From Climacium dendroides (Eukaryota > Streptophyta > Bryopsida > Hypnales > Climaciaceae): 64,000 nt of DNA. Below are positions 58,132 through 64,000 of the stretch, one piece after another (position 1 is the first letter of the stretch; each line of letters starts with the position of its first letter). Location of the stretch: positions 37,513,213 through 37,577,212 of the forward strand of contig OX467084.1 of NCBI GenBank assembly GCA_950106755.1. Direction: 5' to 3'. The notes under the pieces were generated by a model that had not been told where the DNA came from, ran no database searches, and saw nothing but the letters and a program-made list of their open reading frames with translations. The position numbers and the translations under genes are program-made.

Positions 58132-61100
58132 TCAAAACTTGTCGAATAGCACCATCAAGGCCAAAATTTGGTGAGCCAACATGTTGTTGCGTTCCCTTGC
58201 TGGGAGTTTCTTGGGTACGACATTGTTAACCTGAAACCGCCAAGAAAGCTTACATGGTGAGGGAGGAGTTAAATAGGTGCTCAAGAAATGGACTCAAGAC
58301 CAGCAAAAAACAGCGAAGTACTCGAGAGCTAACAATGGAGGTACAGTAATACACGACAATCACCCAGAAGATTGGACTTCTGATCTGTCAATAGATGTGA
58401 GTATTCTTCACAACGTCAAAGAGGGACAATTAAGAGAAGACCCTCACCTCTGTCTCCATAAGGCGAATATCACTCTGTACTACTGGCGAGTTTCCACCGC
58501 CATCCGAAACTGGTTGCGGTTTTTTCTCAGGAACTCCTGATAAAAACCTAATTCGAAACTCAGGTGCGCGGGTAGGATAGTCCGCACCAATTAGTACCTG
58601 CAAAAAGTAGCGACGTCTCAACAATCATCAAGGAAGCCAGTGATGAACATGAGAGATACTAGATTGAACGCACAACATCACTAGCCAACTGACAGACTCC
58701 GACTTTTCATGCAGCCTTCACATGAAAAGTGTATGTACCTGTGCTTCCAACTCGACACGCTTGCCAGAGGTCCCATTCTCTCTGCGTAGCACAGCCCTGA
58801 ATGTGCGAGAGCCTGGAGCAATTCCCAGTGAAGGCAGTACTATCTGATCCTCTCCAGCGGTTTCTCCCATCTCGACATCTTGTTGTCTAATCTCCCCCTC
58901 ATCAGCTGCACTTCGTGTCTCCTCACCATCTGCCACAGCCATACTCTCCGCACCTCCGGCAGCGTCCCTCCTAATTTCAGATGTGTCAACTTCAGGTTTA
59001 GCGCTGATCATTGCAACATCCATATCAGTGGCACCTGTAGACGGGAGTTCTCCATCCTCTTTTCCAGTGTCATTCTCGGTCTGCGGCGTATTTGCACTCG
59101 ATGGTCTTCCAGTAGTGGGTGAAAGTAATGATGACGAGAGCTTTCCACTTTTGCTGTCAAGTGGAGCCCAAGCTTGCAGAGTGGCCTTTGGATTATTTGA
59201 AGTCCAAGACAGAGAGGAATCGGATTTCACGGAAGGACGTCTCAACTTTCCAAGAGAATCGAGGTGGTCTCTGTTATCAGCAAGAATTGCCAGTCAGGTG
59301 ATATCTCCAGTTGATACGCAACAAATCAACACCTCCTGGAGTGTTATACTTGCCTTTCAATACACTAAATCATGATTTGGTGAAATAATCTAGTCAGGAA
59401 ACTATGTTTACATAGTGCATCATTGATAAACTGATGTTCATTCCACAAGTAAATCCTGCACGTGGGTGTCCTTTCACTAGAAACGCTTAATTTTTTGTGT
59501 AATATAAGCAACATTTCTACGAAAGTTCACAATTGTTCAACTTAGCTTTGGTATTTTCTACATGGTTCAGGATTACTCACTTCAGTGCGAGTTGCGCTTT
59601 TCTTCTAGATCGAAGATGCTGTAGAACATTCTGAAGAGGATGTTGTTGTCGATACGTTTGTGATTCTTTTCCGTGTAGAATTGGGGGAGAGACTGGGAGA
59701 TTGTCTTTTCCACCAAGATGCTGAACCCACTTATAAGGCCTCAAAGTTCTCTTTGTATCAAATACAAACCCAGGTCCCGCTCGTAGCCTTGATGACTGAA
59801 AACCAGAATAACAAAGAGTTAGAACGAGAATTAAACTTACTAGGAGATGACTCTCCCTCTCCACAGATAACAACTGGATGCAGACGACATGACCAACACT
59901 ATCAATTTCTTTTTACCTTAGTTGGCAACTCGAGACCCGGGTCGTTGGGGAACAAGTTGGCCAACGAGAAGACAGGGGAAACACCTGCTGGAGGAGCGCT
60001 TTCCTCCCCCGCACACAGCACATCCAGTGTCATGAGGTACTCAACCTTCAGGGTAAGAAGCTTGGATCCCTTTTGCTTTTCATCATATACTTGAACTGTA
60101 ACAGTTAGTGGATGAGACTGGCACACGTTATCCTTCTCAGGAGCATCCTTGTCATGGGGCTTCTTGGCTCGCTTTCTCTGCCTTTGCGTGTCATCGTCGT
60201 CTTCTTGATCACGTCTTCCTCCGGTACTACCTGCCGACCTCCTACCTGAAGAGGAATCAAAAGTCACCAAGTTTAAGATTGTGTAAAAGTCTACCGAATG
60301 AAGAGTTAACACATCTGTGAACACCTGCTGTTACTTCAATACGAAATAAATGGACATATTGAAAATAAAGATCATCATCCTGGGCTCAATATGAGGCAAC
60401 TTTGCAGTCATTTATCTGGAGACTGCTCAGAATGTCTGCTTCATCGGAAATATGAAGGCGAGAGTGAATATCAAATACATAAGAACTCTCATTAATTGAT
60501 GCAAACTTAAGATCCAAATTAACGTAACTTTTAAATATTTGGTGCACATTAACTACTAAGGGCAGGGGTAGTCGAGATTCCCAAAATTGTGAAAGATGCA
60601 TTATAAATCTAACTTAGAATAATAATTTAATGACAAATCTTGACCAACAGTTGTAAAATATCCATATAGTTAGATCAACTGCTACACTAACCAATATTTT
60701 GAAGCCAAAAATTGAAAAGTCCTTCAAAAATTGATTGTAGATTGAATATTTGTGATTTTCACAAGAATTTTTTTCCTTTCAAGTTCAAAATGTTAAGTTC
60801 TAATCATAGTGATTTTTAAAGATTTTTATTTTACATTTTTATTCAAGCGGTTTTTGAAGGGTCGTTTTTTAAACTGGAAAAGTTACTTTTTGAGGCCAGA
60901 CCTCCTAATACCCTTTGAATTATAGAATAATCTATACTGTACCAATGTTAAAAGAACTCACACAAGAATCTACAAAAATTTCATTGATGAAAAAAAAAAA
61001 ATTTGAGTGCTTGCGAAGTGTTGCTAAGTGTTGTGCTCATCCGCTGTTCAAAATTTGAACGTCTTAAGGGGTTAAGGAGTCTAAAAGAATAGAACAATCC

Positions 61101-62492
61101 ACATGAAACTTGACGGAATTGAAACACCCCCACAAGGCCTTAAGCATCATTACCCGCCTCCTTCATTGCAAGCTGTTTCGATATTGTAAGAGCATCCTTT
61201 CCACTCCCGACAATTTCCAACTCCACAGCTTCGCCAAAGACTTCCTTGTGGGACAACAACTCCGTATAAAAAATATACAGCGGAGCGGGCAGAAGCTCTG
61301 CAAGAGAGTCCTGTTTGCTCCGCTTCGTGTGTAAGATGTTCAACTGCTGCTGAACAGGTAAAGTGGCTTTCTTCAAGGTTTTAAGGTGCGAAGCAAGACC
61401 TCCGAGGAACTTTCGCCGGTTGGCGATGTTCTCTAACAACAACTTCTTGCGGGTTTCTACGATCTCCCGCTGCTTAAGCAATTCCTTTCGCTGTGATCAC
61501 ACAATACCAAATAATGAGTACTTGTGGGCACATATGGAGATTTTGAAGAGAAAGCGGCAGACAGACTTAAATATCCCCCAAAACTTGCACCATATAGCTA
61601 ACACTAAAAATTATAAACAGAACTCCTACATTTGTAATTAAAACTAGCAGTAAAGAAATAAGTGGATTAGGAAGAAAATACTGTTTTGAGATCATTCATG
61701 GCTGAAACGAAGTGTCAAATCTGTGCAGCAAGCAAGTCGACACAGAAGATTAAGAGACGATTCTCATTTCATACGCTCCATATCTACACGTAGTAACTAG
61801 TTTGGCATCAACCAGAATCCATTCTGAGTCACAAAAACGTGTTCGAGTGGCAGGCACCTGATGAAGCTCGAATTTGAGGCGCTGAATCATGAGTTTATGA
61901 GGATCATCACGCAATGCAGGATCGGACTGAAGCTCCGGTGGCGCATCTTGGAAAAATGCCTCTTCAGAAACTAGTTCAATGTCGGAATATTTAGACCTAA
62001 AATCCTTGCAAGTTTTAATGGCCTTTACGTAGTGATTTTTTTCGTACAGTAAATTATGGAGCTGCAACGTGATGTGATCAATAGGCGCTTTCGCAGCCTC
62101 TGTCTCCAACTTAATTTTATCTTCCTCTTGAAGTATCTCTCGGTTCTCCTGCATCCAAAGCAATGCAAAACCCTCTCTATGAAGAAAAGCTAACCAGACG
62201 GAACATCCACTAAACAAAAAACTTCCAACTCAGAATCTCCTTCACCGATATTCGAATTCAAACAAAAGCAGCAGCACAATTGAGTTCCATGGCAACAAAA
62301 GTGATCATTCAATCGAAAACTTACCCGCCGAAGGTCAATAAATAAAACAGACGCCTCCGTGACGATTTCTCGCATGGGGAGAGAGCCCTTGACGTTGGCC
62401 TGGCCATCGCGCTTTAAGGCTAACATGCGCGCCATCAAGTCCTCCAAAGAACTCCGAATCTTCACCACGCCTTCATACGACGCCTTCTCCAT
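58132..62492 (-). CDS. THO5: THO complex subunit 5 (THOC5 homologue)
   Basis: Eight exons on the minus strand: 62325-62492, 61858-62148, 61154-61490, 59917-60245, 59581-59795, 58739-59270, 58448-58597 and 58132-58230. All introns are GT-AG and the joined frame encodes 706 residues, close to plant THO5. Family landmarks in order: SLEDLMARMLALKRDG (about 15-30), the block AAKAPIDHITLQLHNLLYEK (from 75), RLKFELHQ (146-153), a coiled-coil-like charged stretch (154-190), LKKATLPVQQQL and LAELLPAPLYIFY (190-230). Then follow an acidic and basic linker EDDDDTQRQRKRAKK, NLFPNDPGLE, and RPYKWVQHLGG (395-405). THO5 is a subunit of the nuclear THO/TREX complex, which couples transcription to mRNA processing and export and in plants also affects small RNAs. 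Residues 448-624 form a low-complexity acidic region. The C-terminus ends at LFDKF, a few residues after the last conserved segment. Confidence 0.93.
60246..61153 (-). other. Large THO5 intron (908 bp) with a TTAA-type end
   Basis: This intron is far more AT-rich than the exons around it and contains 'cttaaggggttaagg' near 61063-61076, which looks like the right end of a TTAA element. No matching left terminus was found. A transposon insertion in this intron is plausible. Confidence 0.45.
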
Positions 62493-63358
62493 CTTGTGCG
62501 TAATGAGGGAGTTCGATGGATTGAATTGGAACTAATCAATCCTACTTTACTTCATCATTCTCTACTTGGAGAATTGCAAAGACATTGCAACATGCATCGT
62601 CTTCTTCGTCGTCCCCGCCAGCTTCAGTGACCCAAACCCTAAAATATCATAAACTCTTGCAAAACCTCCACGCCTTGAGACCCAGCTTTGCCGGCTAATT
62701 CCAGGTATTAGATCTGGGTATCAACTGCTCTTACTTGAGACTTTTCACACTATCCCGTACCCTAGCATTTAGTATCTTTTCTAACCTGCTCATATTGTAA
62801 TCCGTTGCAATCAGAAAATAACACCTCCCCAATGCGCATGTTGTCGCTAGGTTCCCAAATGTACTACCACATGAGAAAGAAGGAATGAATTGGTACCAAG
62901 AAATCGCTGCGTTCTTCAAGTGAGAAAAGGAGCACTTCGTTGCAGCCAATGTGAGCAGACCCGTTCCAAGCTGATTTCTTCAACACACCGACAATCAGAA
63001 CCCGTATTTTTAAACAAATGGATGTGCTTCACTCTACAGCAAATCCAATTAAGCAAAGACTCCACCACCTCGATCCGAGCAGCTGCAGATGCCGCATGCA
63101 AACGCTTGCAACCTCACCTCCTAAGCGAAGAAATCAAACGACCTCAACCAACCAACGTCGTAGAAACATAAGTACAGCGCTAGGTTCCTGTAACAAACAA
63201 TCTCCTCCGAACTTCCACACTGACAATCAAAGCTCGTCTGAGCACCACAACGGGACTGAGACAGAGCATCGCAAGCAGCGGGTCGCCCAAAGGACCGCAG
63301 AGAGAGCTCCCTGGGAAAGCAAGAGTAACTTAGCCCAGGGCTGAAGTAAAGAAGAACG
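62493..63358 (-). promoter_or_regulatory. 5' flank of the THO5 gene
   Basis: Gene-like composition continues about 850 bp upstream of the THO5 start. Open frames on the plus strand (for example 63018-63344) lack domains and splice support. A divergent non-coding transcript or an unrecognised short gene cannot be excluded. Confidence 0.35.
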
Positions 63359-63381
63359 GGGTTAAGCTTAACCCGGGTTAA
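63359..63381. repeat. Palindromic cluster of three TTAA/CCC termini
   Basis: The sequence gggttaagcttaaccc (63359-63374) is a perfect 16-bp palindrome and runs straight into gggttaa. It has the form of TTAA-element ends placed back to back. Confidence 0.7.
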
Positions 63382-64000
63382 ATTCCATTACGTGTTAACG
63401 GAAAATTTTATTTTTATTTTTTAACATGAAATTACATGTCTTCTTTCCTTCACAAAAATTTTAGACTTTACTTTGGAAAATTATTTTTCCTTCGTGAATT
63501 TTTGAAGAAAAAGTGAAGAAAAATCATATCAAATAGAAATCATACTACTAAAATCATAAGTCCCTCTGTAATATTACAAATGCTACCATTATTACTAGGG
63601 GCTCATGCTTGCTATGCTACGCATTCATTGTATCACATATTAGTAAAATTTTGATGTATTTGAATAGAATGCATGATAACGATTTCAATAAGTCTTTAAA
63701 ATAATTATTTTAAATATTTTGTAAAAATATTTTCAATCATGCATACATAGAAATCATATTTTCACACAATGTGATATTACAGAGATAGAGTTGTTGCAAT
63801 TAAGGTGATATTAAAGAGGATCCATAGGATGATATTATAGAGGTAGCAAATCCATTGCTTCTTTTGGCTTTACACTTCTTTGCACTTCTATGATTTTGTG
63901 CTTTTGTGAGCTTTGAGCTTTCATGATTTCAATTTTCTATTGCTACTACCAAATGATTTTGAGAAATTTATTCAATTGAAGCGATTTTGGATTCCACAAC
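63382..64000. other. AT-rich intergenic DNA
   Basis: No gene or element was recognised. Composition changes abruptly at the TTAA cluster, from gene-like to AT-rich. Confidence 0.5.

Noticed and set aside
62916..63344. Overlapping frames upstream of THO5
   Set aside because: They lie on both strands in the promoter-like flank without domains or splice partners; I kept this as a flank.
1..64000. tRNA, rRNA, CRISPR or organellar genes
   Set aside because: I scanned by eye for tRNA-like motifs, rRNA signatures and regularly spaced direct repeats and saw none. A covariance-model search would be the decisive test.

Overview
The window looks like nuclear DNA of a land plant. It holds intron-rich genes with GT-AG introns, an N-myristoylated Rab5 of the plant-specific ARA6/RABF1 type, a plant THO5 (THOC5) gene, plant-type J-proteins with a zinc ribbon, and Stowaway-like MITEs, all in very AT-rich intergenic DNA. 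Low gene density and the abundance of small repeats would fit a seedless plant such as a bryophyte or lycophyte, but the sequence does not settle the lineage. No prokaryotic, organellar, rRNA, tRNA or CRISPR feature was recognised.

Genes, left to right. (1) J-protein gene copy 1 (+, CDS 8024-10089, two coding exons). (2) J-protein gene copy 2 (+, 18743-20709), a direct duplicate about 10.7 kb away that keeps the 5' leader intron, exon layout and 3' flank but has HPN instead of the HPD motif. (3) A kinase-domain remnant of a leucine-rich-repeat receptor kinase (+, 23228-23719). (4) A probable coding exon of unknown function (-, 24332-24736) beside a five-copy 205-bp tandem repeat. (5) A four-exon gene for a 132-residue protein I do not recognise (+, 32491-33772). 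(6) An ARA6/RABF1 GTPase gene, eight exons, 204 residues (-, 38378-40451). (7) A THO5 gene, eight exons, 706 residues (-, 58132-62492). I rebuilt the exon structures by hand from splice sites and reading-frame continuity. The genes have unrelated jobs (chaperone, endosomal trafficking, mRNA export) and do not form a pathway or cluster.

Most of the rest is mobile DNA. The most striking component is a set of short non-autonomous elements bounded by TTAA and starting with CCCY, the hallmark of piggyBac-type transposition. At least five families can be told apart by the bases after the shared TTAACCC start. Two are nested: one whole element (4616-5405) sits exactly in an internal TTAA of a relative (4173-5609), and a third relative at 36479 shows the unfilled site. 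Other elements are a decayed 2.3-kb TA-flanked DDE transposon (15252-17548), three Stowaway-like MITEs, a 460-bp TA-flanked foldback element with a 41-bp near-perfect hairpin (43920-44379), a 207-bp hairpin MITE (42388-42594), and a 1.7-kb segment with long inverted arms around GC-richer unique DNA (52976-54642). No piggyBac-type transposase is present here, so the TTAA elements would depend on a source elsewhere.
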